Assembly (NCBI GenBank): GCA_910589035.1
Contig: CAJUSI010000008.1
Span: forward strand, 1 to 43,509
Length of the DNA: 43,509 nucleotides
From: an uncultured Acetatifactor sp.
Lineage (GTDB): Bacteria; Bacillota; Clostridia; Lachnospirales; Lachnospiraceae
Reading direction: 5' to 3'
The notes beneath the pieces are model-generated. The model made no database searches. It was not told the DNA's origin and worked only from the letters and a program-made list of their open reading frames with translations. A program made the translations under genes and the position numbers. Shown here in pieces: positions 33,842 to 42,278 of the stretch; position 1 is the first letter of the stretch; each line of letters begins with the position of its first letter.

Positions 33842-34141
33842 TCACAGATAATGAAATAGTTCGTTAATATGCTTAATATGATAATCCGCATATTTCATGA
33901 TAGATTTTCTCTGCTCAGCATTTTTCGTTTCAAGCATTTCAGAAAAGACGGTGCCCATTCCTGCTGTCTTCGCACCACATAATTCATTTGAGCCGCCATC
34001 TCCAACAAACAGACATTCCTCTGGGGATACATTCAAACGCTGCATTGCTAACTCATAAATTTGCCTGTCAGGCTTTAATAAACCTACATATGCGGGAACT
34101 ATCAAAGTGAAAAATAAATCAAAATAGATTGCCTTTATCAT
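33842..34141 (-). pseudogene. Internally deleted HAD-family hydrolase
   Basis: An AT-rich, 99-residue frame. It starts as a HAD enzyme (IKAIYFDLFFTLIVP; the nucleophile Asp is kept, but the second Asp of D-x-D is F). It then jumps straight to the third motif (GLLKPDRQIYELAMQRLN) and the fourth (CLFVGDGGSNELCGAKTAGM). About 110 residues of core and cap domain are gone without loss of frame. Real members are about 210-230 residues. It separates the regulator and kinase genes and has a base composition unlike them, which suggests a transferred and decayed insert. Confidence 0.7.
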
Positions 34142-34286
34142 TTCTTGTCCTATAACTTCCGACTCTATACATTTTGATTATAAAATCTTTCTCTGCCATT
34201 TACAATGTATATCTATAAGTTATTTCCATTGGGTACATTATTCCGAAAAGGAAGAAACGGGAAATTCCCGGCGAATCTCCCGGACC

Positions 34287-35363
34287 TCAGGCCTGCCCCC
34301 GGCTTCCCCTCTGGTATTCCCGTGGCGTACAGCCCACCCTTTTCTTAAAAAGCTGCTGAAAATATTTGTCATCCCGATACCCCACCTGGGCCGACACATC
34401 CGCCGCGTCCGTCCGCTCCTCGTCCATCAGCCGCATGGCCCCCTCGATGCGGACCCGCACCAGATAATCGGTAAAAGTCTCGTCCATCTCACTGCGGAAC
34501 CGCCGGATGAAATGCCTGGGGCTCAGATGCACGAACTCCGCCACATCCCGGTAAGTGAAATCCTCCCCCAGATGATTGCTGATATAATTGCAGGCCTTGG
34601 TGATACAATTGTCCGCCGCAGGCTTCCTCACCGCCACAAGATTGTTCGCCACCAGCTCGTCGTTGAGCCGGCTCAGCAATCCGCAGAGCTGCTCATGAAA
34701 ATCCTCCGTGTCCGCGGGATGCAGAGAATTCAGCTGCCGCCCAAACTCCTCCTCCAGCTTCGGATCCTTCAGGAACAGCTTCCCCCGCAGCTGTTCCAAC
34801 AGCCGCTTCACCAGCACCTCCCGCACCTCCGGGGGCGCGTTCAGCATCATGGGCCTGAGCCGGGCATAGGCCAGCCACGCCTCCTCCCCCTCCCCCATGA
34901 CGGAACCGGCCACCACCTTAATCAGATTCAACAGCTGATCGTACTCCCCCTCGCCGAAGCTGCGAAGCAGCGTCTCCTCCCGGGATACCTCGTCCAGCTC
35001 CCTCTTGATATTGGCAAACACGCTCCTCAACTTCTCATAATCGATGGGCTTGAGCAGATACTCGTACACCTGGCAGCGGATCGCCTCCCTTGCGTATTCA
35101 AATTCCCGATATCCCGACAAAAGCACAATCTTCATCCAGGGATACTTCTCCCGAATCTGAGCCGCCGCCTCCAGACCGGAAACCTGGTACATACAGATAT
35201 CCGTCAGAAGCACGTCCACCCGCTCCCCCTCCAGGAATTTCAACACATCGCTCCCGTCCTCCAACATGGCCGCCACCTCGAAGCCCATCTGCTTCCAGTC
35301 ATTGCGGTAATATAACCCTGCTCTGATCAGCGGCTCGTCATCGGCTATAATCAGACGATACAT
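34287..35363 (-). CDS. YesN-family response regulator, AraC-type DNA-binding
   Basis: A 358-residue transcription regulator partnered with the YesM-like kinase. The receiver domain is residues 1-120 with D8/D9 (IIADDEPL), phospho-acceptor D55 (LLTDICM) and K105 (LLKPID). A helical linker follows, then two C-terminal HTH motifs (about residues 255-355) of AraC type: DFTYRDVAEFVHLSPRHFIR and VSAQVGYRDDKYFQQLFKK, ending GCTPREYQ. It likely activates the carbohydrate locus. The ATG at 35361-35363 has a GGGAGG site about 8 bases upstream; an earlier start at 35390 is less likely. Confidence 0.95.
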   Translation of the reverse strand: MYRLIIADDEPLIRAGLYYRNDWKQMGFEVAAMLEDGSDVLKFLEGERVDVLLTDICMYQVSGLEAAAQIREKYPWMKIVLLSGYREFEYAREAIRCQVYEYLLKPIDYEKLRSVFANIKRELDEVSREETLLRSFGEGEYDQLLNLIKVVAGSVMGEGEEAWLAYARLRPMMLNAPPEVREVLVKRLLEQLRGKLFLKDPKLEEEFGRQLNSLHPADTEDFHEQLCGLLSRLNDELVANNLVAVRKPAADNCITKACNYISNHLGEDFTYRDVAEFVHLSPRHFIRRFRSEMDETFTDYLVRVRIEGAMRLMDEERTDAADVSAQVGYRDDKYFQQLFKKRVGCTPREYQRGSRGQA

Positions 35364-35757
35364 CTTCTGCCCCCTCCCGTCCCGGACCACCCGGAACCAA
35401 ACTTCTGCCCCAACACACAGTTTTTCCTTATTGAGCGTCTAAAAAGCGGATTCCTTAACAATTCCTTCGTTTAGTCTCCGAAATCTCCGGGTTCCATTTC
35501 CCGGGTGTTCGGTTTCCGGTTCTTGCTTTCCGGTTTTGCTTCCCTGGTTTCGTTTTCCCGGTTTTGTTTTTCGGTTTTGCTTCCCTGGTTTCGTTTTCCC
35601 GGTTTTGTTTTTCGGTTTTGCTTTTCTGGTTTTGGTTTCCCGGTTTTGCTTTCCCGTTTTCACCCCTTATTCAGAAATTCCGGATTAAAAATCAATATCT
35701 TCCGACAAGGGATTTAAGAGACTATCCCATTTGCCCATTATTTATAGAAGGTTCCCG
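35364..35757. other. 394-bp gap holding a minisatellite
   Basis: The gap lies between the response regulator and FAD oxidoreductase genes. The frames here (lysine- or phenylalanine-rich) are by-products of the 41-bp repeat and are not genes. I see no terminator or promoter that I can defend. The leader of the response regulator gene lies in its left end. Confidence 0.5.
35540..35655. repeat. 41-bp pyrimidine-rich minisatellite
   Basis: The first unit (35540-35580) and the second (35581-35621) are identical over all 41 bases, beginning TTCCCTGGTTTCGTTTTCCC. A third, degraded unit follows, and the unit itself is made of ~10-bp sub-repeats of GGTTTTGCTT/GGTTTCGTTT. The plus strand is C/T/G-rich and nearly without A. 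The perfect identity of units 1 and 2 means a recent duplication. The period is not a multiple of three. Confidence 0.9.
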
Positions 35758-38190
35758 TCACCACAGATTCACGCCATAGATTCCGGCCTCTTTGCCCCAA
35801 CTCCTCAGGACGGCAATCTCTATCTCTCTGATTCCTCCCCTGGCTGTCCTCTGATCCCTTTTCCCGGCTGCTTCCTGATCGCTTCCCACGACCGTCCTCA
35901 AATCACTTTCTTCAGCTGTCCTCCGTCCGCTTCTCCCGGCTTTGCCCAGATCGCTTCCCCACTCCTGCTCATGAGATGCCTTCCGGCCGCCTTCCCCGTC
36001 TTCCGGCGAATCCAGCGCAAACCGAACCTGCCTTCTGCAGTTATCCCTCACCTGCCTCAGGAAAATCCCCTTCTCAAACCGTACCGTCAAATCAAAATCC
36101 CTCACCAGGCAGCCCGGAAGCTCCGTCAGAGGCTCGGACCGCAGATCCGTGTCGAAGGTCACTGTCAGCATCCCCGCCTCCACAGGTCGTTTCGCCGTCA
36201 ACGTCAGCATCCAGGGATATTCTCCCTCTCCCAGCCATAGATTAGGAAGCCCGTAAGGTCTGGTATACGGATTTAAAACCATTTCGGGAGAAAATACCCG
36301 CTGAGCAGGGTAGATTTTCCGAAAGGCGATATTCTCTCCCCTGTTGCAGCGGTGATCCAGATAGAGGTATCCGCTGGCCGGATCCAGGGGCACGCTGTCA
36401 TGATTGCATTCCCCGCACTCCCCATCCGGATACAGCCGCAGCGTCACTGCACCGGAAAGCTCCGCCTCGGTCATTCCCACCTCCAGGACGGGATTCCGTT
36501 TCAGCGCCAGGTAGACTTTTCCGTCCCTTCCCCGGTCCGTATCCACGGACAGAGAAAGCCACCCGCAGAAGCCCGCCTCCACAGCCCGTCCATCCTTTTT
36601 CACAAGCCGCCCGGGAAGAAAAGTCTCCCTGTACTCGCCCTCCAGCAATTCAAAGACAAGCTCAGCCTGAGTCCCGGAGCGATTCTCCACCCACAGCTCC
36701 AGACTGTCCACATGCTCCGTATCCACCATCAGCGCCAGACCGTAATCCCGCTCAAGCCTGCGCTTCATGGTGACATTGCTGTTCTCGAAGCTTTTCTGGC
36801 AGGAAGCTGTTGGTTTAAACTCCTTCATTAAAGGAGATATCTCCACATATCCGGAAATGGTCTGATCTCCCCTGCTCAGCCTCTCCTGCAGCAGGCCAAT
36901 GTGATTTTGTCCCAGCTCCCTGGGCGTAATCTGCAGGTCAATACAGCATTTTGCCGCTGTTCCCGCCGCCTGTCCCATACATCCGCAGGTAGCCATGACC
37001 CTCGCAGATCCCAATGCGATATGAGTAAAGCTGGCATTCCTGCCCGCCAGCATCAGATTTGTCACATCCCTGCTGTACAGGCAGCGGAAAGGGATATTAT
37101 AAACTCCTGTTACGGGGATAAATTCCGTGGCAGGACCCGGGTCATAGATACCAAGCGGAGCATGTACATCCATGGGCCAGCCTCCCACACAGACCGCATC
37201 GTCAAAATACCTCTTTTCTTCGATATCGTTTTCCGTCAGAATATAGTCCCCCACAAATCGTCTGGACTCCCTTGCTCCGGAACGGGCATAAACCCTTTTC
37301 AGTACATAGTTTGCTGCCTCCGGATATTTTCCGCTGTTTTTAATATAATCCCAGATTCCAAACACCAACCGCCGCAATTCCAGATCGATATCCTCACTGT
37401 CAAAGACCACGTCCCTTTGTCCCCCATACTCAAAGGACCAGTGAGCCCCCTTTACAGTGAGCGCTCTAAAATTCTCCGGTCTGTCTATATTTTTCAGGAA
37501 ATCCGCATCCGCTATTCCCCCGGCAAAGGCCGGGGGCGCATACTTCACCTCATGTCCGCAGTCCACGGTCTCAAAATAAAAGGTATTCCCCATTGTCATG
37601 GAATCCGCCGACTCAGGTGCTTTTCTTTCCCCAAATTCACTGCGTTTCTCCCGGCCCATGCGGTATGACGCGCCCGCCTCATAAGCCAGATTGCCATTAC
37701 CCGTGGCATCAATGTAAATTTCGCTGTCAAGCTCATAGATCATGTTGCTTGGAGAATGCCTTCCATAACACCGGCGAATCTTCTCTCCTTCCTTTTCGCA
37801 GTCATATATCCATGTATTCAAAAGAAGTATAATATTCTCCTCCTCATAAATCATATCAAATAGAACCGCATCCATCAATGCCAATCTGTCATAGCCTCCG
37901 CCCCTGTTATATTGAAGCATCCTCATCCGGATTTCTTCCGCAAGGCCGCCTTCCCGGGCATATATGGAAGCGTTTAAGCTCTGGTGACTTGCACCATTGA
38001 TTTCAATGCCGATCTCGCTGGATGCATTTCCTCCAAGTACGCTTCTGTCATTCACGAGAATCACGCTTAATCCCTCTCTGGCCGCCGATATTGCGGCACA
38101 GATACCGGCAATTCCCGCTCCCGCCACAGTCACCTGGCTTTTCAGATGTTTTCTATTACATTCTCCTTCTTTTTTTCTCTTTTCGATCAT
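35758..38190 (-). CDS. FAD-dependent oxidoreductase (FAD_oxidored family)
   Basis: An 810-residue protein. The N-terminal Rossmann fold has VAGAGIAGICAA (GxGxxG at 24-29), then VLGGNASSEIGIEINGA and IDATGNGNLAYEAGA, typical of FAD-dependent oxidoreductases in carbohydrate loci. VTNLMLAGRNASFTHIALGS and the Cys-rich MATCGCMGQAAG block are also family hallmarks. The C-terminal 300 residues form beta-rich domains of unknown role. Near the end lies an in-frame array of five 8-residue repeats, after which the chain finishes with IREIEIAVLRSWGKEAGIYG. The ATG at 38188-38190 has GGGAGG upstream. Substrate unknown; it probably oxidises or epimerises an unusual sugar of the locus. Confidence 0.9.
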   Translation of the reverse strand: MIEKRKKEGECNRKHLKSQVTVAGAGIAGICAAISAAREGLSVILVNDRSVLGGNASSEIGIEINGASHQSLNASIYAREGGLAEEIRMRMLQYNRGGGYDRLALMDAVLFDMIYEEENIILLLNTWIYDCEKEGEKIRRCYGRHSPSNMIYELDSEIYIDATGNGNLAYEAGASYRMGREKRSEFGERKAPESADSMTMGNTFYFETVDCGHEVKYAPPAFAGGIADADFLKNIDRPENFRALTVKGAHWSFEYGGQRDVVFDSEDIDLELRRLVFGIWDYIKNSGKYPEAANYVLKRVYARSGARESRRFVGDYILTENDIEEKRYFDDAVCVGGWPMDVHAPLGIYDPGPATEFIPVTGVYNIPFRCLYSRDVTNLMLAGRNASFTHIALGSARVMATCGCMGQAAGTAAKCCIDLQITPRELGQNHIGLLQERLSRGDQTISGYVEISPLMKEFKPTASCQKSFENSNVTMKRRLERDYGLALMVDTEHVDSLELWVENRSGTQAELVFELLEGEYRETFLPGRLVKKDGRAVEAGFCGWLSLSVDTDRGRDGKVYLALKRNPVLEVGMTEAELSGAVTLRLYPDGECGECNHDSVPLDPASGYLYLDHRCNRGENIAFRKIYPAQRVFSPEMVLNPYTRPYGLPNLWLGEGEYPWMLTLTAKRPVEAGMLTVTFDTDLRSEPLTELPGCLVRDFDLTVRFEKGIFLRQVRDNCRRQVRFALDSPEDGEGGRKASHEQEWGSDLGKAGRSGRRTAEESDLRTVVGSDQEAAGKRDQRTARGGIREIEIAVLRSWGKEAGIYGVNLW
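35834..35953 (-). repeat. In-frame 24-bp tandem repeat near the oxidoreductase C-terminus
   Basis: Anchors at 35852, 35876, 35900, 35924 and 35948 are exactly 24 bp apart (TGATC, TGATC, AAATC, CGTCC, AGATC). They encode eight-residue units SDLGKAGR, SGRRTAEE, SDLRTVVG, SDQEAAGK and RDQRTARG. The array lies between VRFALDSPEDGEGG and the conserved-looking tail IREIEIAVL. Confidence 0.85.
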
Positions 38191-38647
38191 AATATTCCTC
38201 CCTCGCTGCATATTTTGTCACCCCGTCCGTTCTCTTCATCTTCTGATGCCCAAAGTCCTTCCCCCGGCCCTTTACAGCTTATTTCATTTTACCGTTTCCC
38301 AAAAGCAAATTTAACCGAAGGAGAGGACAGAAAAATAGAAAAAAGTGACAAGCATTCCGGATTGACACCATATTCTCTTAAATGTTAAAATATGTAAAAG
38401 AACTGTCAAGATTATCCAGTAAGGACTTGTATTACAGGGACGGATTTTTAAAAGGAAAATATCCCTCAAAAACATTCACTGTGGAAGAAACGGCCAGGAT
38501 GTTTTCACCGCCCATGGGTCTGCGCCTGTGGATGGATATGTCTCTGCTATCGTATATAATACAGAAACCCTGCATCCACCTATCCGGGTGTTGTAAAAGC
38601 AGCAGAAACACATTCCCGAAAAGAGAGTAAGATAGAGGAGTATCATC
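38191..38647. other. Divergent intergenic region
   Basis: Between the minus-strand oxidoreductase and the plus-strand FecR-type gene. It holds a good plus-strand promoter (38362-38391) and a second TATAAT at 38555 without a matching -35 box. An open frame at 38382-38630 overlaps the promoter, lacks a ribosome site and has no family features, so I do not call it. The FecR-type mRNA would have a leader of about 250 bases, enough for regulation, but no known riboswitch is visible. Confidence 0.45.
38362..38391 (+). promoter_or_regulatory. Promoter of the FecR-domain gene
   Basis: A perfect TTGACA at 38362-38367, then an 18-base AT-rich spacer and TAAAAT at 38386-38391 (or TTAAAA with a 17-base spacer). 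Start near 38398. Confidence 0.65.
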
Positions 38648-40231
38648 ATGACAAAATACCAAAGACGCCATCTTCGTATCCTTCCATTATTCCTGGTCCT
38701 ATCCCTGGTATGCACATCCTGCGGCAGCCAGGCAAGGGCTACCACCATGAGTCTGGCCCGAACCCAAGGCACGGTGGAAATCCGGAACGAGGACGGAAAA
38801 GATATTAAACTTCAGGAAAATATGAAGCTATACAGCGGCTATGATCTGGAGACAGAGCGAAAAAGCTATGCATGGATCAATCTGGACGATGTAAAGCTGG
38901 CTAAGCTGGATGTAAAAAGCGAGGCCGTGGTGGTGCAGGACGGAAGCGCCCTGGAAATCGATCTGAAATCCGGAAGCCTGTTTTTCAATATTACAGAACC
39001 CCTCGGGGAGGAGGAAAGTCTTACCATCCGCATCTCCGACATGGCTGTGGGCATCCGGGGAACCTGCGGCTGGGTGGAGTTCACAGACGAACGGCACATA
39101 AAGGTTTACATACTGGAAGGAGCCGTGGAGTGCAGCGTGACGGATGAATCCGGCAAGGTAACCGTCATTTCCGTCTCCGCCGGCGAGAAGGCGGAATTGT
39201 CCCTGAATAAACATGACGAGGAAGAAATTATCGTGAGCCCCTTTGCCGCGACAGAGGTTCCGGAGTTTGTGGCGCAGGAGCTGGAGGAGGACGAAGTCCT
39301 GGCTATGGAAATTCTGGAAGCTTCCGGTCTGGACGTACTCAATCCCCCTGCACTGGCGGCTTTGGATGCTCTGGCCGGCCTGCCCTATTACGGCGATCTC
39401 TCCCTGTGCGCCATGACTGTGGACCAGGCCGCCGCCTACGCCAGAATCCTGGAGGAAATGGTTCAGGAGTGCGAAACCGCGGTATGGGACGACTGGTATG
39501 CTAGTCGTTACCCAAAGCCAAAATTCTGCCGGGCGGCGCTCTTTGATGCCGGGGACGGCATCCCGGCCCTGTGGGTCGTGGGCGGATACGATATGGAAAT
39601 GGACCTTTCGACCCTGGATTACCTTGGAGAATGGGCCGATCTGTACCCTTATATTTCCAGAATTTACCAGTGGGACGGCTCACAGGCCGTCTTGGCCATG
39701 GACATCCTGCCTGATAACGGTTACAGCGCCGTGACCGATCAGGGTCTCATGTTACTCTATCAGACGGATTTCAATCTTAATACTGTCAGTCCCGCCGGTG
39801 AGCTTTATGCCATATCCGCCGGGCGCATCAGCCCGGAACCCGTCCATACTTTGGAAAGTGTTCTGATAGAACAGGAGAACGCGCCCACCCTGGAAGAATT
39901 ACGGGCCTTTGTCTCCGTCCATGGAAATCCGGAACGCGGCTACGATTATTCTGCTTTTTCACCGGACATGTGGCAGGACTGGGGCATGGGCATGTCCGCA
40001 TGGCATATCTTCGCTCTGGACGGTGTCTTCATGCGTGACGAAGATGTCAGCACCGCCTGGAAAACGCTGGCGGGTCTGGCGTTCTGGGGAAATATCCAGG
40101 ACTATCAGGGAGGGACATACGGTGAATTTGGCTTTGGCCCGTACGGAGCCCAGGATCATTTCTGTCATTGGCAGGGCGGTTGGAAGGACTGCGCCGAGAC
40201 TGCCGCTCTGCTCCGGAATGCCGCGCAATGA
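38648..40231 (+). CDS. FecR-domain lipoprotein
   Basis: A 527-residue extracellular lipoprotein. The signal is MTKYQRRHLRILPLFLVLSL and the lipobox SCGS gives lipidated C25. A FecR-type beta domain follows (about residues 36-180): ARTQGTVEIRNEDGKDIKLQ, SYAWINLDDVKLAKLD, LEIDLKSGSLFFNI, IRGTCGWVEF and VYILEGAVECSV. The remaining 330 residues are acidic and unrecognised, with a tail rich in W/G/Y. In Gram-negatives FecR is a periplasmic signal transmitter for iron uptake. Here there is no FecI sigma factor or TonB receptor, so it is more likely a surface scaffold or binding protein. GAGGAG is 7 bases before the ATG (38648-38650). Confidence 0.85.
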   Translation: MTKYQRRHLRILPLFLVLSLVCTSCGSQARATTMSLARTQGTVEIRNEDGKDIKLQENMKLYSGYDLETERKSYAWINLDDVKLAKLDVKSEAVVVQDGSALEIDLKSGSLFFNITEPLGEEESLTIRISDMAVGIRGTCGWVEFTDERHIKVYILEGAVECSVTDESGKVTVISVSAGEKAELSLNKHDEEEIIVSPFAATEVPEFVAQELEEDEVLAMEILEASGLDVLNPPALAALDALAGLPYYGDLSLCAMTVDQAAAYARILEEMVQECETAVWDDWYASRYPKPKFCRAALFDAGDGIPALWVVGGYDMEMDLSTLDYLGEWADLYPYISRIYQWDGSQAVLAMDILPDNGYSAVTDQGLMLLYQTDFNLNTVSPAGELYAISAGRISPEPVHTLESVLIEQENAPTLEELRAFVSVHGNPERGYDYSAFSPDMWQDWGMGMSAWHIFALDGVFMRDEDVSTAWKTLAGLAFWGNIQDYQGGTYGEFGFGPYGAQDHFCHWQGGWKDCAETAALLRNAAQ

Positions 40232-40258
40232 TCCGGAGCCGGCTGAAGCCGGATTTTC
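40231..40258 (+). terminator. Terminator of the FecR-domain gene
   Basis: ATCCGG (40231-40236) pairs with CCGGAT (40249-40254) with AGCCGGCT in the loop, followed by TTTTCC (40254-40259). The stem begins at the last base of the stop codon. Confidence 0.65.
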
Positions 40259-40355
40259 CGTACCCCAAAAATACTTGCAGATTTTTTCACAGCCCCATTA
40301 TTTCTTTTTATCATTTCTCATTCATTCGGGAGTCCCAAGATTTTCAAGGAAGCTA

Positions 40356-40384
40356 TTGTGAAAACATAGAAAATAATTTATAAT
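40356..40384 (+). promoter_or_regulatory. Near-consensus promoter of the ABC transporter gene
   Basis: TTGTGA (40356-40361), a 17-base AT-rich spacer, and a perfect TATAAT (40379-40384). The start would be near 40391, only about 6 bases before the ATG at 40397 and 154 bases before the ABC start at 40545. The -10 box abuts the GGAGG at 40385-40389, which would then be outside the mRNA. Confidence 0.6.
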
Positions 40385-40396
40385 GGAGGAAAATCT

Positions 40397-40861
40397 ATGG
40401 AACGTTACGAAAAGCTCCATGGGAGAATTTTTTTGCCCAAAAAGCTGCAGCGGGAAAAGGACGCCGCGACCATTGCCGAGGAACCGGAATCGGAGACCGG
40501 TCTGATAGAAGAAATCATAGAAAAATCAAAGGAAGAACAGAGCCATGCTGAAACGTTTTATTTATTACTACAAACCGCACAGGAAAATGCTTATCCTGGA
40601 CATGCTGGCGTCCCTGCTCATCTCGGTCATCGGTATGGTGTACCCCATCGTGACCAACAAGATGCTCAATATCTACATCCCGGAGAAAATGTACTCCACC
40701 ATCGTGACTGCCGGCCTGATTGTGCTGGCTTTATATGTGCTGCGCATGCTGTTGCGCTATTTTGTCCAGTATTACGGGCATGTGATCGGCGTACAGATGC
40801 AGTCCCGGATGCGCCAGGATCTCTTCGCCCATCTGGAAAAGCAGCCCTTCAGCTTCTATGA
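40397..40861 (+). other. Upstream open frame overlapping the ABC transporter start
   Basis: An ATG with a GGAGG site 7 bases upstream opens MERYEKLHGRIFLPKKLQRE and about 50 charged residues (KDAATIAEEPESETGLIEE). It then enters the ABC gene in another frame, where its sequence loses all sense (Pro/His/Gly-rich). Only the first ~49 codons can be meaningful. It may be a leaderless upstream ORF, a lost N-terminal extension separated by a frameshift, or chance. The promoter at 40356-40384 places the start almost at this ATG. Confidence 0.35.
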
Positions 40862-42278
40862 CAATCACGAGACAGGACGTATCATGACCCGTATCACCAG
40901 CGACCTCTTTGAAGTGTGCGAGCTGGCTCATCACGGTCCGGAAAATCTGCTTATCAGTTCGGTGATGATCCTTTTATCCTTCGGCTATCTGTTTATGATC
41001 GACCCGATTCTAACCCTGATTATCTTCACCTGCGTGCCCATTCTGGTGGCCGTCACCCTGCATTTCCGCCGGGCCATGAGCCGCGCCTTTGACGACCGGC
41101 GCAAGAGCAACGCCACCATCAACGCCGCCGTGGAGAGCAGTGTCACGGGCATCCGCGTCACCAAGGCCTATACCAACAGCGAAAGGGAAATCGAGAAATT
41201 CCGTGTGGGGGACAGGCAGTTCGTGGACGCCTCCCGCCGGGCCTACCGCGCCATGGCCATGTTCCATTCCTCCACTTCCTTTGTGACGGATATCTTCAAT
41301 GTATTCATCCTGATCGCGGGAGGACTGTTCCTGTATGGGGGCAGGATTTCCTTCGGAGATTATTCCACTTTCATCGTCTCGGTGAATCTCTTCATCAACC
41401 CGGTGAATACCCTGATCGGCTTTATGGAACAGTTCCAGAACGGCGTCAGCGGCTTCAAACGTTTTGTGGAGATTATGGATGCCGAGCCGGAAGAAGATGC
41501 GCCGGATGCAAAAGAGCTCACAAATGTCCGGGGAACGATTGAATTTAAAGACGTGACTTACGCCTACGACCCTTCCAAGGAGGTGCTTCACGATATCAGC
41601 CTGCGGCTGGAAAAAGGAAAAAAGCTGGCTCTGGTAGGCCCCTCCGGCGGCGGCAAGACCACCCTCTGCCATCTGCTGCCCAATTTCTATAAGCTCCGGG
41701 AAGGAGACGGCTCCATCCTCATCGACGGCATGGATATCCGCGGTCTCACCATGGAATCCGTGCGCCGCAGCATCGGCATCGTCCAGCAGGATGTATTCCT
41801 CTTTGTGGGCACCATCCGGGAAAATATCCTCTACGGCCGCCCCGACGCTACGGACGAAGAGGTCTATGAGGCTGCAAAGCGGGCCAATATCCATGAATAT
41901 GTGATGACGCTGGAAAAGGGATACGATACGGAAATCGGAGAAAGGGGCGTCAAGCTCTCCGGCGGCCAGAAGCAGCGCCTGAGCATCGCCCGGGTATTCC
42001 TGAAAAATCCCGCCATACTGATTCTGGACGAGGCCACCAGCGCCCTGGACAACACCACCGAGGTGCTCATCCAGCAGGCTCTGGACGAGCTGTGCAAGGG
42101 CCGCACTACTCTGGTAGTGGCGCACCGTCTCTCCACCATCCGAAACGCCGATGAAATCGCCGTTGTCATAGGGGGACGCATTACCGAGCAGGGCACCCAC
42201 GAGGAGCTGATGGCACTGGACGGCACCTATAAAAAGCTCTATTCCCTGCAGTTTCGGGAGAATGATTTTATAGACTAA
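40545..42278 (+). CDS. ABC exporter, fused membrane and ATPase domains
   Basis: A 577-residue half-transporter of the MsbA/multidrug type that exports a lipid, peptide or drug using ATP. The membrane domain has about six TM segments (MLILDMLASLLISVIGMVYP, IVTAGLIVLALYVLRMLLRY, ISSVMILLSFGYLFMI and others). The ATPase domain has Walker A GPSGGGKTT, Q-loop QQDVF, signature LSGGQKQR, Walker B ILILDEA and the H-loop VVAHR. Length is normal for a homodimer half. Substrate unknown. The ribosome site is modest (AAGGAAG). Its stop overlaps the end of the convergent synthetase gene by 4 bases. Confidence 0.95.
   Translation: MLKRFIYYYKPHRKMLILDMLASLLISVIGMVYPIVTNKMLNIYIPEKMYSTIVTAGLIVLALYVLRMLLRYFVQYYGHVIGVQMQSRMRQDLFAHLEKQPFSFYDNHETGRIMTRITSDLFEVCELAHHGPENLLISSVMILLSFGYLFMIDPILTLIIFTCVPILVAVTLHFRRAMSRAFDDRRKSNATINAAVESSVTGIRVTKAYTNSEREIEKFRVGDRQFVDASRRAYRAMAMFHSSTSFVTDIFNVFILIAGGLFLYGGRISFGDYSTFIVSVNLFINPVNTLIGFMEQFQNGVSGFKRFVEIMDAEPEEDAPDAKELTNVRGTIEFKDVTYAYDPSKEVLHDISLRLEKGKKLALVGPSGGGKTTLCHLLPNFYKLREGDGSILIDGMDIRGLTMESVRRSIGIVQQDVFLFVGTIRENILYGRPDATDEEVYEAAKRANIHEYVMTLEKGYDTEIGERGVKLSGGQKQRLSIARVFLKNPAILILDEATSALDNTTEVLIQQALDELCKGRTTLVVAHRLSTIRNADEIAVVIGGRITEQGTHEELMALDGTYKKLYSLQFRENDFID

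Noticed and set aside
35439..35663. 74-codon lysine-rich minus-strand frame
   Set aside because: It is a by-product of the 41-bp minisatellite. No ribosome site, low complexity and a period not a multiple of three.
38382..38630. 82-codon plus-strand frame before the FecR-domain gene
   Set aside because: Its ATG overlaps the -10 region of the promoter, there is no ribosome site, and the sequence ends in a random tail. I could not match it to a family.
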